A stretch of 64,000 nucleotides of DNA from Paraspadella gotoi (GCA_051294375.1 CM119267.1:2925631-2989630); one strand, 5' to 3'. Positions 40,777 to 53,700 are shown, numbered from the stretch's first letter. Notes: generated by a model not told the origin, from the sequence alone. A program made the numbers and translations.

Positions 40777-43339
40777 TTATTTTAATACACAAACAAGTTT
40801 CGATAAAACGTACAAATTGGGACGATTTTCTTCGTCCGAGATGGTATCGAAAATATATCCTCGCAGCCATTGTTTGCCTTCGAATTTCGCCATGCATTTG
40901 CCATTGAGAGGAATAGGCTTGAGCGACAGTTCAAAGAATCTGCGAAGAAATAAATAACTAGATATTTACATATATTTTGCTTAAAGGAATAATCAATAAT
41001 CATATTGCCATATATACCGAGCTGCATTTTCCAAGACAGAATGGATTCTTCTCAATTTTCTGAGCGAATCTCCATCTAGAAGTTGTCCCCAGAATCTCCG
41101 ACCGTCTTCGACAGCAAAAACTACAACGTCAACAAGATCGGGAAGATTCTGACGAGTAAAGTCGGAAATAAGAAAAAAAAAATATACATTAATTATTTTT
41201 GTACGCGCAAAGAGAGACAGAGACGTTTCGTACTTTGTAGCGATCGCGACCGAAAGCGGAGGTTATTTCGTCGAGGAAAACTTGGGACATCGTCAAAGGA
41301 AGATTCATCGCTGATTCACGCGTCGAACTTAAATTAACTGAACTGATTTCGCGACGAACTGGGACGGGAGAAACGGAGAGAGCCATCTGAAATTAAATGC
41401 ACAAACGTTTAAGACTATAAATGATCTATCCTGGTAAATTACCTGGGGAAATAGTATCACAAATAAAAATGTTTTTAACCTGGAAAACCTCATCTTCTAA
41501 TTGATCCTGCTGCGGCGTAGACATCGATAGGGACAACATAGCAGAATCGATGGAATCTTCGGTGTCGGAAGTCATTGGAAGACGCGAGACTTGAGGGCGA
41601 TTTTCTCCGGTTGGAGAGACGGATATTCCAGAGGACGAGGCCGTCACAGAAGCGTCCGTCGATCGCTCGATCGTATCGAGGCCGGCGCCGGATTGAGATA
41701 CATAAGAGGTTTCCATTTTAGAATCTAGAGCGGGCGAATTCCCTCTCAGCCTCTCAAACTCTTCCATCGCCTCTTTCTCCGAAGGCCCCCTCCACGATCG
41801 CACCATTTTAATTAAATATCCATCGTGTATCGTCGTGAGGAGCCCCAATTCACAGGATTGACTACCGGGAGGCATCGAAAGGACCGTCAAGTGAAAAGCC
41901 GTCCCGTCTTTGTCGGCCGCTTGGACGAGATGACGAACAGCGAGGTCGTTGCGTTCGATTCCTCCGAGTTGAAGGATGGTGACGAGGGATTCGTGTTCGA
42001 GACCCGAGGCGAGACCTTCGACGCGGAAGACCGACCAAATCATTTCTTTGTTCGTCTTTTCGACGCGAAAAATCGATTCTTTATTCAGAGAGAAAAGTTT
42101 GGGATTCGGGATTCGATCGATCCGGTCGCCGACGTGAACGAAGACTCCGGACATACGGACGACCAGTGGGGGAATGTTTCCGCGGCAAACGCCCCAGAGA
42201 CGTTCGAGGAAGGCGTCGACGGAACCGGGGACGGCGACGCGGACGTAAGCGAAGATTTTCTCGCGGCGATTGTCCACGGAATTGATGTAATCAACTCGCC
42301 GCAGGAGAGCGGATACTCTGGGTGACTCGAGGACGTAGTCCAGAGCGCGACGAACGGCGTCGAAGAGGATTTCTGAAATCTTTGCATCGGAGACGAGAGA
42401 GTCGATGAGGCGCGGGAGAATCTCGAGGAAGTGAATCTCGATGACGGTGATCGAAGAACGAGGACGGGGAGAAGAGTTGACGCCGATTTGTGTCTCTGAA
42501 TCGAAAGACGTTTCCCACTTGGTATCTAAATCTCGGCGGCTTTTATTAAAATCTTTCGGAGGTTTAGCGTCGTCAACGTTGAAAAGGTGGGTCTTTAGAG
42601 GTGGCTTTTCGTAGGGGGGGTAATCTGGAGGAGCTACTTCGGATGCTGCGCCTCTTGAGACGGTTCTCCCCCTCGTGATCCTGGATTGACGTGAACGATC
42701 GTGACGAAAATACCAGCCGAGTTCTCTCACATTTTTTAATTCGTGAACTTCGCGAATCACACGCTGAGCGGCAGGGCGATCGTCAAATCTTATGTAACAT
42801 AACTTGTCTATGATAGTCACTTCGCGCAGGTTGTATGGAGTAAGAAGGTCGCGAATTGCGTCCCTGCATCAAAAATAGAGACCTTAAAGAGTGATGTCAA
42901 AGTGCGTTAATTTTTTCGCGTTCTGATTTTCCGATTTTATTTACCTTGTACTGAAGGACGAATTTTCGCTCGTATTGTAACTGAGTGAGAAGAGCTTGAG
43001 AGGATCAGCTTGTACGTGAGAATCAGCGAGTTTCACATTTTGTATCAAACGTTTGTCGGGTTGCGCAGGACGCCGGTCCTTTAAAAATACGTAGAGGTCT
43101 TCTTTGATTCCCACCCTCGTAAGAACGCTGAGCTTTTCGATGCAGACGTCATCCATAGTCTCGAGACACTCGAGCGCGGATCCGTAGCCGAGATCGTCCC
43201 ACGGAAAAGGCTCCTGCGTGACTCTTTGGAAGACGCGGTCGAAAGCATCTACGGAGACGCGGCCCTCGTCGTTGGAACTGATCACCGCTTTGACGAGAAT
43301 GACCAACTCGTCGCGAGGCTTCTGTGGCACGCGTTCCAT
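40777..43339 (-). CDS. LOTUS, RRM-like and Tudor domain protein (TDRD5/TDRD7-like)
   Basis: Probable germline RNA-granule protein. Five exons: 42945-43339, 41480-42863, 41234-41386, 41018-41148, 40777-40939, exactly 741 residues. Residues about 9-75 form a LOTUS (OST-HTH) domain: a helix-rich start, then PFPWDDLGYGSALECLETM, matching the TDRD5/7 pattern of LGY-S---F--M. Residues about 130-175 (AIRDLLTPYNLREVTIIDKL, then CYIRFDD) look like an RRM fold. The centre is poorly conserved and Ser-rich. The last 90 residues read as an extended Tudor domain (NLPDLVDVVVFAVEDGRRFW, with GKCMAKFEGKQWLRGYI). Tudor proteins bind methylated Arg of Piwi proteins; LOTUS domains bind Vasa or G-quadruplex RNA. 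The exact orthologue is uncertain. Confidence 0.7.
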
Positions 43340-44080
43340 TCCAAGTTTTAACTGAATCTAATTAGAAGAGGGATCAAAGCAGTGATAAACGAAAAGCCGC
43401 AACTGTTGCAAGCGAATCTTTCAATTTTCTACTTCTGACTTTAATTTAAGAAAGCGACGAGCTTTGTGAAAAGTAAATACGTAGTGGTGGCACTTCGAGA
43501 TTTACATTGGAAAGAAATTTAATCATAGTTTTACTATATGAAAGAAAATTATTTTACCTATGATTACAGCTGGCTTTATAGACCTTTTAAGTCATGATGA
43601 TGATTTTTTAAAAGTCTTTTTTACTATTAATTAATTTAGAAACAGAAGTTTGATAATCGAAAAAAGCGGAAAATTAAGACGGGAGTTTGAAAGTCAGGCG
43701 TTGGTTTATAATCCTGATTACCACAAGACAGTCTTGAGAAGAGTAAGATCCTATCTGACAATATCAAATAACATCTGTGAGATGGTGCGCATTATCCGTA
43801 TTTTTAACAATTTTCACCAAAAAACTATGGCTCAATTGATGATGGTGATAATAGACGCAAATTAAAACTACAGTTGATTTATATTTTCAATAATTATTAG
43901 GAATTCTGGTTCACCTACGATAATCAGAAACAATAGTTAATCTTTAAAACATTAAATCCACTTCACTAACAAATAAACTTGCGGAAAAGCTCGAACGAGT
44001 TACTTGTCTCAGGCCAGACGACGAGGGACATAATACTATTAGTTTGGTTCCGCCTCGTTCACTCGACTCCAACTGGAGCG
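43340..44080. other. Intergenic, one doubtful ORF
   Basis: Spacer between the LOTUS/Tudor start and the TRA2 stop. A plus-strand frame at 43650-43865 has mixed composition (LVYNPDYHKTVLRRVRSYL) but no clear splice context or family. Confidence 0.4.
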
Positions 44081-44728
44081 TCAACGCAGGGGCCTTCCCA
44101 TGTACACCCCGGGCGTCGGCGTGTGGGGCCGCTTGGTGATGGAGTAGTCGACCCTGATCCTTCTGCCGTCGATCTCCATTCCGGAGCATCGATCCCTGGC
44201 CTCCTTTGCGTCATCGGTGTGCTCGAAGTAGACGAAGGCGAAACCGCGACTCCGTCCCGTCGCGCGATCGTAGACGATGCTGACGTCGGAGAGAGGTCCG
44301 TACCGGCCGAAGACCTCCTCCAGGTCCTGCTCACGCGAATCGTGGGAAAGATTAAACACGCCCAAGCAGGAGGACTCTGGCGGGTCGTCGCGGTCGCCCT
44401 CGTGCCGCTTTCTGTCCGACATCGGCGAACGAGAGCGGCGTCGGCGGGAATAATCGCCGCGGCCGCCGTACCGGCTGCGGCGCGACAAGGAGCGGGAGCG
44501 CGATCGAGATCTTGAGCGGCGGCGCCGTCGGTCGCGAGAGCGGCTGCGGGACCGGTGGTGTCGGCGGTATCGGCCCCGGCTGCGGCTCCTGCTGCGATCG
44601 CGGCTTCTATCACGTGAGCGACTGCGGCTTCTCTCTCGGGACGCCGATCTGTGAGAGCGGTTCTTGGAGACGTCGGAATCGGCGTCGGAAAGCGCCGGTG
44701 ACGCTCCGCTTGACTCCCGATCGGACAT
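44081..44728 (-). CDS. tra2: Transformer-2 splicing regulator, intronless and lacking the C-terminal RS domain
   Basis: SR-like protein that binds purine-rich exonic enhancers and controls alternative splicing. One uninterrupted exon of 215 codons. Residues about 20-105 are an RS domain (many Arg-Ser and Arg-Asp dipeptides). Residues about 118-195 are the RRM with [19 protein letters not shown] (RNP2) and SRGFAFVYF (RNP1), and then the TRA2-specific linker [14 protein letters not shown]. The stop follows two codons later, so the second RS region of animal TRA2 is absent. Being intronless among intron-rich genes suggests a retrocopy or simply loss; no poly-A tail remains are visible. Confidence 0.9.
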   Translation of the reverse strand: MSDRESSGASPALSDADSDVSKNRSHRSASRERSRSRSRDRSRDRSRSRSRGRYRRHHRSRSRSRDRRRRRSRSRSRSRSLSRRSRYGGRGDYSRRRRSRSPMSDRKRHEGDRDDPPESSCLGVFNLSHDSREQDLEEVFGRYGPLSDVSIVYDRATGRSRGFAFVYFEHTDDAKEARDRCSGMEIDGRRIRVDYSITKRPHTPTPGVYMGRPLR

Positions 44729-45428
44729 TTCGACTTTTGGACAGAAAGGGGAGAAAAAAAATATTAAAAAATTAATTTTAATAAGTAAGCTTAATGAAAG
44801 ATGTTTAGACCCCGAGTTCAGATATTTAAATAGAGATGCAAGGTCGTATTTTTTTTTTATTTTTTTTTTACCCATATAAATCGATATCTTGTTTTCTTCT
44901 ACCCATTTTTATTTCTTCGTTGCCGAGGAAACTTCAATACTTGAGAAAGACTTGATATATCTTCACAATGACTTCTCATGGAAAATTTCCCGACATGTTT
45001 CTATTTTTTCATGAAGACGAATCTTCATGGAAAAACTGTTGAGCTTCACAGACATTCTATTTCTTGGTAGAGACGTTGCAAAAGCGCGCTTCTTACTTCT
45101 CAGCTTCATACTTCTCACCTTCGAAACTTGAAATGTCAAAAGACGGTTGGATTAGCGAGTATCGAGACAAACGACGATATTAATATTTTTTAATCCGATT
45201 TTTTATGGGGATATGTTTTTAATGATCGACCAATTCTTACCTGATAATTTACTTCTTTTCAATGTTAATGATATCAGTTTAATACAGTAAGGCAGACTTC
45301 CAATCTAAAAAGAAAGACTAGAAATACATTATAAAAATATCACAGAAGTGTGTAAGAATTTAATATTCTGATCGTACGGAGCAAACTATAAAACCCCCCA
45401 CAAAAATCATAAGAATAAATAATTAAGA
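44729..45428. promoter_or_regulatory. Spacer upstream of TRA2 with an X-box-like site
   Basis: Contains GTTGCCGAGGAAAC at 44919-44932, an imperfect palindrome fitting the RFX X-box pattern. The rest is AT-rich with no coding signal. Confidence 0.35.
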
Positions 45429-48400
45429 CTAAAAGAGTTCGTATAGTCTTTCTGTCTCGAGTCTGCCTTTTCTAACGCTCTCCGCAACCCAGTCCGGGTT
45501 GACGATATGAAATTTTTTCGATTTTTCCCTTCTGATGCTCCGGTAAGTCTCGGCTCTGTCAGAGCGAACGCAAACGACGTGGGTGAGGCGCGAGTCATCC
45601 AAATTCTCGACGACTTCGCCGCCGAAACGAATCAGATCGAGGGAGACGACTTCTAAAGAAGAATCGAGGTCCCTCGAGGAGGAATCGCTCAACCTTTCAA
45701 GGAGATCCACGTAAAACACTTTTCCGATAAAAACGTGGAAGGGCGACTGACCAACGAGTTCTTCCTTCCATCCCTCGATCGATCCAACGAATCCCGAGAC
45801 ATCGACTGCATCGAAGATCTCCCGCAGCATTTGCTCGTCGACCGGATTCTCGTAGGAGTCGCCAAATTTGTCGAAGCGGCCGCGGAAGGAGAGGCGCACC
45901 TCTTCGGTGGCGACGAGGCAGTCCAAGGGTGCGAGCGGCAGAAGCTTTCTAGCGGCGATGCAACGTAGCAGCCAATCCCCGCGGACGACGAGATACTTGC
46001 CGGTCCTGGAGAAATTCTTAGTCCGAAGGTCGTCCTTGAAAGAGACGATGCAAAACGTAGTCGGCGTAGGATTCTGGGAGATTGTTCCCCCTAATTCTTT
46101 GACCTTGATTTGTAACTCACGCCGAGAAAACATTTTTCTAGGCTCAGAGTCAGTGTCGGTCGAAACCATTTTCTTTAACGGCGACATCGAAGAGGCCAGA
46201 TCCGGAGGATCGTTCAAAATGACGAACTCGTTTCCTCCAAAGGCTTTCGAGGATTCGACGACTTCGTCCAGATCTGGCGCCTCAAAGTTCGGAGCCAATC
46301 GACGCTTAGCGGGGCTGCGGGAGTTGGCGATGCCGTCAAGCTTTCGCCGTTTCGCCGGAGAAGCCGTTGCGTCGGCAGACATGGTCGTCGATAACCCGCC
46401 CACGGCCGTCAGCTTGCCGGCGTTGCTTCGCAACAACGACTCGAAATCTGCCGTGGTCGAGCAATCGGTGAAGCTTTTGTCTGAACGAAAGTTGACGATT
46501 CGCGGAAAGCGAAGTGTGTGACTGACCTTAAAGGCTTCAGATTCGGTCAGTTCCGCCGCTTTGACCTTGAAAAAGAATTGATCTTAAGGTGAGCGATCGA
46601 AATCGAATCACATAAAATTCTAGATTATAGTAAATAAAAATCCATTAAAACCAGAGGCAAGTCATTCGCCTCTTAATCTAAAGGTCCTGCGCTATAGCCC
46701 GCCTAGTTACGATGGACGGAGCGCTTAACCCGCCAGGAGCATGGGTGCTACACTGCTACAGCCTGATGCGAAGCTCAGGGACTGTTACTATATCAATTAA
46801 TTCATAACTATTATTCTGACTCTTCAAGTTAAAACAAGCAGTAAGTCTAAGTACTTATATAAATAAAAATACAAGCTTGACTGAAAGTATAGTTTTTCAC
46901 CTAAAAAAAACCTTTTAAAATGATCGCACCTCGACGACGACCGACTTTTCGGGCCTGATCCACACGTCCGGCTTCTTCCCTTTGCCTTTCATCGACGTGA
47001 GGACGTTGCTGGGTCTCGAACGCTCATCCGTGTTACGAACCAAGGATTGGCGTAGTTTATTATTGAGCTCCTGAAGCTCGAGAAAGGTGTAGCCGCTGCC
47101 TACGCGGCACACGGTGTGGAACTGGGAAGGGACCGAGTCACTCTCGGCGACTTTGTGGCCCAACGCCAACAAGAAGTGAGTCAAGGTGGAAACTGTTCCC
47201 CGATTACCGGCCCCGAAATAACCGCCGACGATGACCAAATCCAACGTCTCCGTCAGAGAATCAACGTACTCGGGTTTGAGTTTTAACCACCCGCCCTTCC
47301 GGCTGTTCGCCTTAAAAGGTAATCAAGGAGGGGGCGGAGTTAACGCGAATCGAGACGCTCGCAATAAGCGATCGACGCTCACTCGATAAAGCGAGGATGA
47401 CGACTTGACGATGACGCCCTCTTCTCTGGCGTCGATGGCGTCGTTGAAGAAAGAAAGCGCTGTTTGATTACGTCGTCCAGTCAAGCGATGGACGTGCATG
47501 AGTCTACCTTCAGTTGGAACGAAGACGTCGTTCGTCAAAATCTGGAACGAGGATCAGGTTTCTTCAGGTTTTATTAAGTTCTTTTTCAATTAAACAGTCA
47601 TATATATCATCCTCGCGTAATATTCACCGAGATCCTCTCTCGAAGAGGCAATCCCGTCAGGACTCGGCCATTAAGATAAAGAACGTCGAAAACGAAGAAA
47701 CAAGGTTGGGGTCCGTCGACCCCGTCGCCGCTCAGACTTTTCACGTCACAGTTGGCGGCTTTGGAGACTCGTGAAGTCGATGAGGCGTCGAAGCCGATCA
47801 TCTCGCCGTCGAGGATCACCGAGGACAGCCCCGACTTGAACGACGAATGAATGTGGCGTGTTAAAGACCTTTCCAAAAATGAATTTGAATAAAATTAAAA
47901 TAAACGAATCAAATAAAAACAAGCGAAAAGGCAGACTCACCCGGAGACGCTAGTTGCTCCGAACTGAGCGGATAAATCGAAATTGTTGCGCGTAAAATAC
48001 TTGTACTTGTCTCCGTCCCGGTGAAGTTGAATTCGTTCGCCATCGAGTTTAGTTTCGAGGAAGAATTCCTCGTTTTCCATCTTTTTCTCGACTTCGGTGG
48101 GAGATTCGCATTTTTCGGCCAGCATCGGTCTGCAGAGAGTGAGAGAGAGAGATAAGAGAGAGATATATATATATATGATTATATATATAAAACGTTAATC
48201 GTGTGAGCCAAGTAAAAAAATACGCTCTTAGTTTCATCAAATGATTGCCTGAAGGGAGTAAAGATTTCAATCTCTATTTCGCAAAGACGCTTCTTCGGGT
48301 CACTCAGGGTCGACGCCAATTTTCGGAGACTGCTGTTGCTGTTGAAGAAATCGTCAGCGTCGGGATGGAAACAGTTTAGGATGGAACGTTGGCCCATTTT

Positions 48401-49170
48401 TATTTTAAGATCCTGATAAGAAAAAATCTAGTCGTTATTATTCTCCTGACAGTATTTATTTCAGCAAAACTTCTTGTCAAATTAACCTTTAAAATCATTC
48501 TTAATAACCACTTCACGTCACGCGCTGACAATTTTTGTAAAAAGACGTGAAACTCGCGCGAGGCTTCACTCTTCCCCTTAGCGCCCTCTTGCTGAGACTT
48601 GGCGAAGGCGTCCAACTGAACATTCACGTCGGACACTGACATCTCGCTCGAATCACGACAAGCCGCTCTTTTTTTCAAAACGAAAAAGACGGTGGACGCG
48701 AAATCACTTTTCGCCGCCGCAGCGGCCGCCAGAGGCGCCTTGTAGTTGAGAAGTCGAACGGCGTCGTCGCTCGTTTTCGAGATGGAAAGCAAATCGATGA
48801 GGAATTTGGCCAGTTTTTGTTCCTTAAGATTGTAAGGCGGTCTTTCCCTGGGTAGATACGGAAGAAGTATACCAATGAACAAAATTAAAACGCTAAATTA
48901 TCTTTACCTGTCCAGGTGAGGTACCAACAACCTAAGCAAATGAAAGGCGTTGTCCGCCGGGTCGCGGGCTTCGTTCGCCAATCGGCGCCAAAATCCGAAG
49001 AGTTTGTCGAAGGCGACTTGAGAGTTTTCGCGGACGTTGGCTTTACCCGTCGAGGAGGTAAGTCGGTCCACGTGATCCAGGAGATCGCAGACTTTGGAAA
49101 AGGGCAGAGTCTTGGCGGAGACACAGTCAGACGGAGAAGAAGCCGACTCATCGCTCGACAACGTATCCAT
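45429..49170 (-). CDS. LIG4: DNA ligase IV
   Basis: ATP-dependent ligase that seals breaks in non-homologous end joining with XRCC4. About eight coding exons: the first near 48909-49170, then about 48488-48849, 48237-48413, 47940-48126, 47626-47872, 47388-47541, 46928-47311 and the long last exon 45429-46567. Order: helical N-terminal DNA-binding domain (FWRRLANEARD, then YNLKEQKLAKFLIDLL), adenylation domain with the catalytic Lys in ETKLDGERIQLHRDGDKYKY, VILDGEM, FVFDVLYLNG, EEGVIVK, then LKLKPEYV and LVIVGGYFG of the OB fold. The C-terminus has two BRCT domains separated by the XRCC4-binding linker. A SINE sits in the last intron (46568-46927). A short non-coding leader exon ending near 49585 may join upstream. 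The start at 49170 is the first in-frame ATG. Confidence 0.93.
46648..46792 (+). repeat. tRNA-derived SINE, copy A
   Basis: Matches copy B (51117-51275) along its length: AGGCAAGTCATTCGCCTC, AAAGGTCC, then the tail GCGCTTAACCCGCC and AGGGACTG. It is more diverged and shortened at the 5' end. Located in the last LIG4 intron. Confidence 0.8.
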
Positions 49171-49717
49171 TTCTTTATTGATGGAAGGAAACAATTCGCA
49201 TCATCGACGGATCCTTAAGGAAAATTGAAGAAAGATGAATGAGAATGAAAAGTAGATAATAATTTTAAATTTTGTTGTCGAGATTTTATCAGCTTGAAAA
49301 CTAAACGTCATTTCTAAAAATTCGTCATCGCCAATCGCACATTCGATCTTCTTCGGGCTCGATACGGCGAGTTTCGTCATCACAAACGGAAAACAATGAC
49401 ATAAATGACATCATATAGATATCTCTATATCACTGATCTCTACGAAGGAGCGACGAAACATCGAACCGCAGATCCGTAAAAGATAAAAGGCATGGAGAGA
49501 CAAATTCTTTTATGGAATGATCAGAGGTGGTTTAACATCATGGAGGTGTCCAAAAATTAAATGTTTCGCCACTTTGAAGACTTACCTTGGGACTTAACCA
49601 TCGACTATAATTTCTTCTGCAAAATAAAACAAAATCAACAATTGTATATAAAACGGCTATGCATTTCTTAATGCTAACTATTTTCAACTGTCACAAACAA
49701 TTAACACAGTAGAAAAG
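49171..49717. other. LIG4 leader region
   Basis: Spacer between LIG4 and the Maf stop. A donor at about 49584 (CCCAAG then GTAAGTC) and an acceptor before about 49213 fit a leader intron of LIG4; no other gene seen. Confidence 0.4.
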
Positions 49718-50362
49718 TCATTCCGGTCTGCCGAAGATCTCGTACATCTTCCGACAAAACGTATGCGTTGGAAATCCAACCACATTATCAAAACTTCCAT
49801 TGACAGTGTCGATGAGCGAGGAACAAGCCGTTCCTTGAATGCCGTAAGCTCCGGCCTTGTCCATCGGCTCTCCGGTGGCAACGTAAGCTTTAATCACGGA
49901 CGATGGCAAATCGCCCATCGTGACTTCCGTGGTTTCGTTAAAGACGGTTTCTACGAAGTCGTCGGCTCCCGACGGATCCTTAACAAGCATGCAGACACCG
50001 GTGTAGACGACATGAGTCCGTCCACTCAGCGTAGATAACATCGAGACCGCGTCTTCGGTCGACTTGGGTTTCTCAAAAATTCTTCCGTCGAGAAAGACGA
50101 CGGTATCGGCGCCGACGACGAGGTCCGGCAGTGAAGTCTGGACCTGGCGCCGCCAAACGTCCTTCGCCTTCCCGCGAGCCATTCGCTCCACGTACGATGA
50201 CGGATCTAGAACTTTCGTTTTGTCCACCGTCTCTTCAAAATCCGAGGAGATGATTTCAAAGTCACGAAGTCCGGAGGAGTGAAGAAGAAGTCGGCGTCGC
50301 GGCGACGAACTCGCGAGGACAATTCGCCGCTGACAAAGTTTCGTCAACAGAGGTTCCAACAT
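49718..50362 (-). CDS. Maf/HAM1-like nucleoside-triphosphate pyrophosphatase (ASMTL Maf domain family)
   Basis: Maf proteins hydrolyse dTTP, UTP and modified nucleotides to monophosphates, cleaning the nucleotide pool. Single exon, 214 residues, the normal length. Motifs: IVLASSSPRRRLLL at the N-terminus, SYVERMARGKA, VVGADTVVFLDGRIFEKP with the catalytic acidic residues, then EPMDKAGAYGIQG and VVGFP near the C-terminus. The ATG at 50362 places the first motif where it belongs. An error-rich second copy is at 58660-59300. Confidence 0.93.
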   Translation of the reverse strand: MLEPLLTKLCQRRIVLASSSPRRRLLLHSSGLRDFEIISSDFEETVDKTKVLDPSSYVERMARGKAKDVWRRQVQTSLPDLVVGADTVVFLDGRIFEKPKSTEDAVSMLSTLSGRTHVVYTGVCMLVKDPSGADDFVETVFNETTEVTMGDLPSSVIKAYVATGEPMDKAGAYGIQGTACSSLIDTVNGSFDNVVGFPTHTFCRKMYEIFGRPE

Positions 50363-50788
50363 GGCCGACAAAGTCTTTTGACGAATTTACTTATTTCCGT
50401 CTGCGAAAGAAGGCACGAAGAAAAACCGTAAAAAAATCGTAAAAAGTGAATCTGTTACATTCGGTAAACGTGTAAATTATATTTTTGACCAGAGATCAAG
50501 ATTTATTTGGTGAGAGATCGTTGGTGTGCGTGTAAAAGGCAACTTTGCTTTATGAGGATGAATTCGTTGCATTGCGGTAAAATATAATTTAAAAAAAAAT
50601 AGTACAAAAAGTTGCGACATACGTGAAAATGTGAATTGGCACAATTGCACTACCTTGTACAAATTATCTCGTAAAAAGATAAAAGAGTTAACAAAAGGAA
50701 TAAAGTTAGCTTGGAATAATTTGTTTTTCTTTTAAATTTTTATTGCAGCGAGTAAAGTTTTCAGAGAAAAATAACTTTTTTCACTGTT
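50363..50788. other. Intergenic, nothing seen
   Basis: AT-rich spacer holding the Maf promoter and the 3' flank of the GNAT gene. Confidence 0.5.
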
Positions 50789-53700
50789 CTATTCGGGATC
50801 TCCCGAATTGTCCTCTGCCGTTGACAGTCTCGCGTCTTTAAACCTGCGGGCGACCTGTTCTCGAACGACGGATGTAATTTGCTTCATCTGTCGCTCGAGT
50901 TCGGCGCCGTGACCAGAGACGTCGTCCTCGACAGTCTCTTCTCTGGCCGATTCGCGCAAATTTCGGTTGGACTTTTGAAGTTTCTGGTTTTCCGTTTGGA
51001 GGCAGGCTATCGCGTCCTCCTGCTTTTTAACGAGTTCGCGAAGAGAAAAGACCTAAACAGCGACGTCGAAATAAAGTTAATCCTATGGTGGACTAAAATC
51101 CACCAACCGTTCATCAGCGGCCATTGGTGCCGGAGGCAAGTCATTCGCTTCCCAACCCAAAGGTCCGGGGTTCTAGCCCGGTGGCCGCCTAGCAGTTAAG
51201 AGGGACGGGGCGCTTAACCCGCCTGTAACATGGTGTTACAGCCTGATCCGAAGTTCAGGGACTGCTTATATTCAACGGTTCTGTCATTAACACATATCAA
51301 TAATTACTGTCTCTTCAATCCGTATCTTTTCAATCGAAACAAACGGGACGTTGAACACAAAAATAATACCTCCTCATTGAGCCGGGCCAAACAGGTAGAG
51401 AGCGCCTGATAGGCTTCCAAACTTTTCCCTTTCCACTTGTCAATTTGGCCTCGAATGGCCTTCGCTTCTTCGTCCTTTAATTCAGAACTGAGGACAGTGT
51501 TGCCGACAAAGGGCGGCATGAAGCACATGAGCGTGCAGTTGGTCCACCTGTCGCTCAACTTGGAAAATCGGGAGTTGACGATGAGGTCGTCGTCGAATCC
51601 TTCCTTGCGAAAAAACTCGGTGGCGCCGTTGTCGGCGTGAACCACGATGGCGTCGAATGTCCCGAAGAGGGAAGTGTCCTGGAAGGCCAAGTGGATTCGT
51701 TTTTACAAGCGAACGAAAAACGACACCAATGAAATAAAGAAAGAGACGCGACACCTTAATTAGTTCTATCAGTTTATGACCAACGCCCATTCTTCTGTGT
51801 CTCCTGTGGACCGCAACCAACGTCAAGTGAATGATCTTTTCCCCGGGACGGCAATAACTTTTTTCGATCGTGGCGCAGCCGACCAGCCTGAATTCCGGAG
51901 AGAAAACGACGAGTACAAAAATGGTATATAATCAATAAATATAAAAAAAGAGAAAGCCATAAAGATTATTTAATCGTTCAAAATGAAAGCGAAAGCCATA
52001 AAGAAAACCTGTTTTCGATCCCAATGTCGTCGTTTTCGGCGACGACTCCGTCTTTCGATTTCCGTCGTCGTTCGCGGCGACGATCGACGTTTTTAAAAAA
52101 GGTTTTGACTCCGACTGAGAGATCTTCGTCGTCTTCCGCGTCGCTCGCCTCAAAGTAGAAAAATCAGAATCCGAATTCGTTTACGTTTTCAAGTAATATT
52201 AGGAGTGTTAGTTAGAAGTATTAGTCTCAGTAAGTTGGGTCAAAAATTTTATTTCAGCGCCTGCTCCAACAAAAATTTTTACATTTTTAAAAAAAAATTA
52301 GGATAGACAAACAAATTTTTGCGTGACTCTATACTCTATATATTAATTTTTTAATATTTATTTATTAAGAAAGGCAAAACAATTTTTGAAGATTTCTAAA
52401 ATCAGATTTAGCTGGCTTGCAAAAAGTTGTCTGTACAAAGTATAACTCTTATTTCGATATTTTGGTCATAAGTGGGTAAAAAAATGAGAAAAACCGTTTA
52501 AAATCTTCATCATCATCATCTTTCGATAATTTTGTCATTTTTTCTTAATTTTGACCAAGAAAACATAATAATTCTTAAAAGCTGTAATTATAACTTTTAT
52601 TTAACTTTTTATGCTCTATCAGAATCCATCAAAATAATTTAAGACTTATTAAAATTGTTTTTAATCATTATATAGTAATTTTGATAGCAACAAGAAAAGC
52701 ATTAAAATTAAAATTTTTTTAACAAAAATATTTTTCTACCTGAAAGTAGACATCAAGACGAAAGTTTTGTACCCCCGCCCCTTTTGATTTTAATTTTATA
52801 GTAGATAACTCATAATATTGATTTATTTAAAATACCATGTGATTATGTTCACAATTTTATTGCGAGTGTGGCTTCTGTTTAGAGCCTATCCTCACCTGAT
52901 CCGATCCCGACGACGAACTCGAATCAGAAAAGACATTCCTGAATTTAGAGCCAGAGTCCGCGCCTGCGTCGTCGCCGTCAGCCCAGAGGCTGTCCCAAGT
53001 TTCGAAGACATCTTCTCCGTCGGCGACGTCGACGGCGTCATCGACTTTGGACTCGAATTCCGAATCGTCGCCGTTGACTTCTGTGGCGACGTCTCTCGTC
53101 TCGGGTTTCGATCTCGGCGTCGGCGATGAGATGGCGCGAAACCGGTCGGTGCCGGCGATGGTCGAAACGTCGCTCGCGTCCGCGTCATTGGACACGGATC
53201 CGTTGTAGCTTTCGCCGTTTATCCGATGGTCACTGGAGACGACATTCACGTCCAAGGGCAAAGGTTCGCCCTCCTCTTTCTTCGATTCAGTTGGAAAAGA
53301 ATCGATGGGCGTGGCTCCGTAGTTATGATTCTCCTTCTCGGTTTTCCTTCTCGTCGCCACCGGCGTCGTTTGAGTCCTAACGCGGCGTCGCCCCAATCTG
53401 CCTTTAGCGAAACGAAGTTTATACTCCTCTGCGGCCTCCGTCGCTTCCCGCACCAAGAGGATCGTCCGCGCCCACTTTTCCGTTACAGTCGTGTAAAGGA
53501 TTTCCGGGGTTATCTCCGGCAAAGAGACGTCGTACAAAGCAACGGCGGAGTGAAGCAGCTCGCGATTCGGAACTCCGCTCACGACCTCCGCGATCCCCGG
53601 AGTTTGAGGACTCGTTGGAAATCCACGAGGAAAGGCGTCACCGTTAAACGTTTGTCCGCAGACTCCTTCGAGGGGCGATGGCGAATGTTCCAGCGATTGG

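Noticed and set aside
51117-51189. Functional tRNA gene
   Set aside because: Acceptor and T arms pair well but no clean anticodon arm is seen, and a related copy with the same non-tRNA tail occurs at 46648, so it is a SINE.
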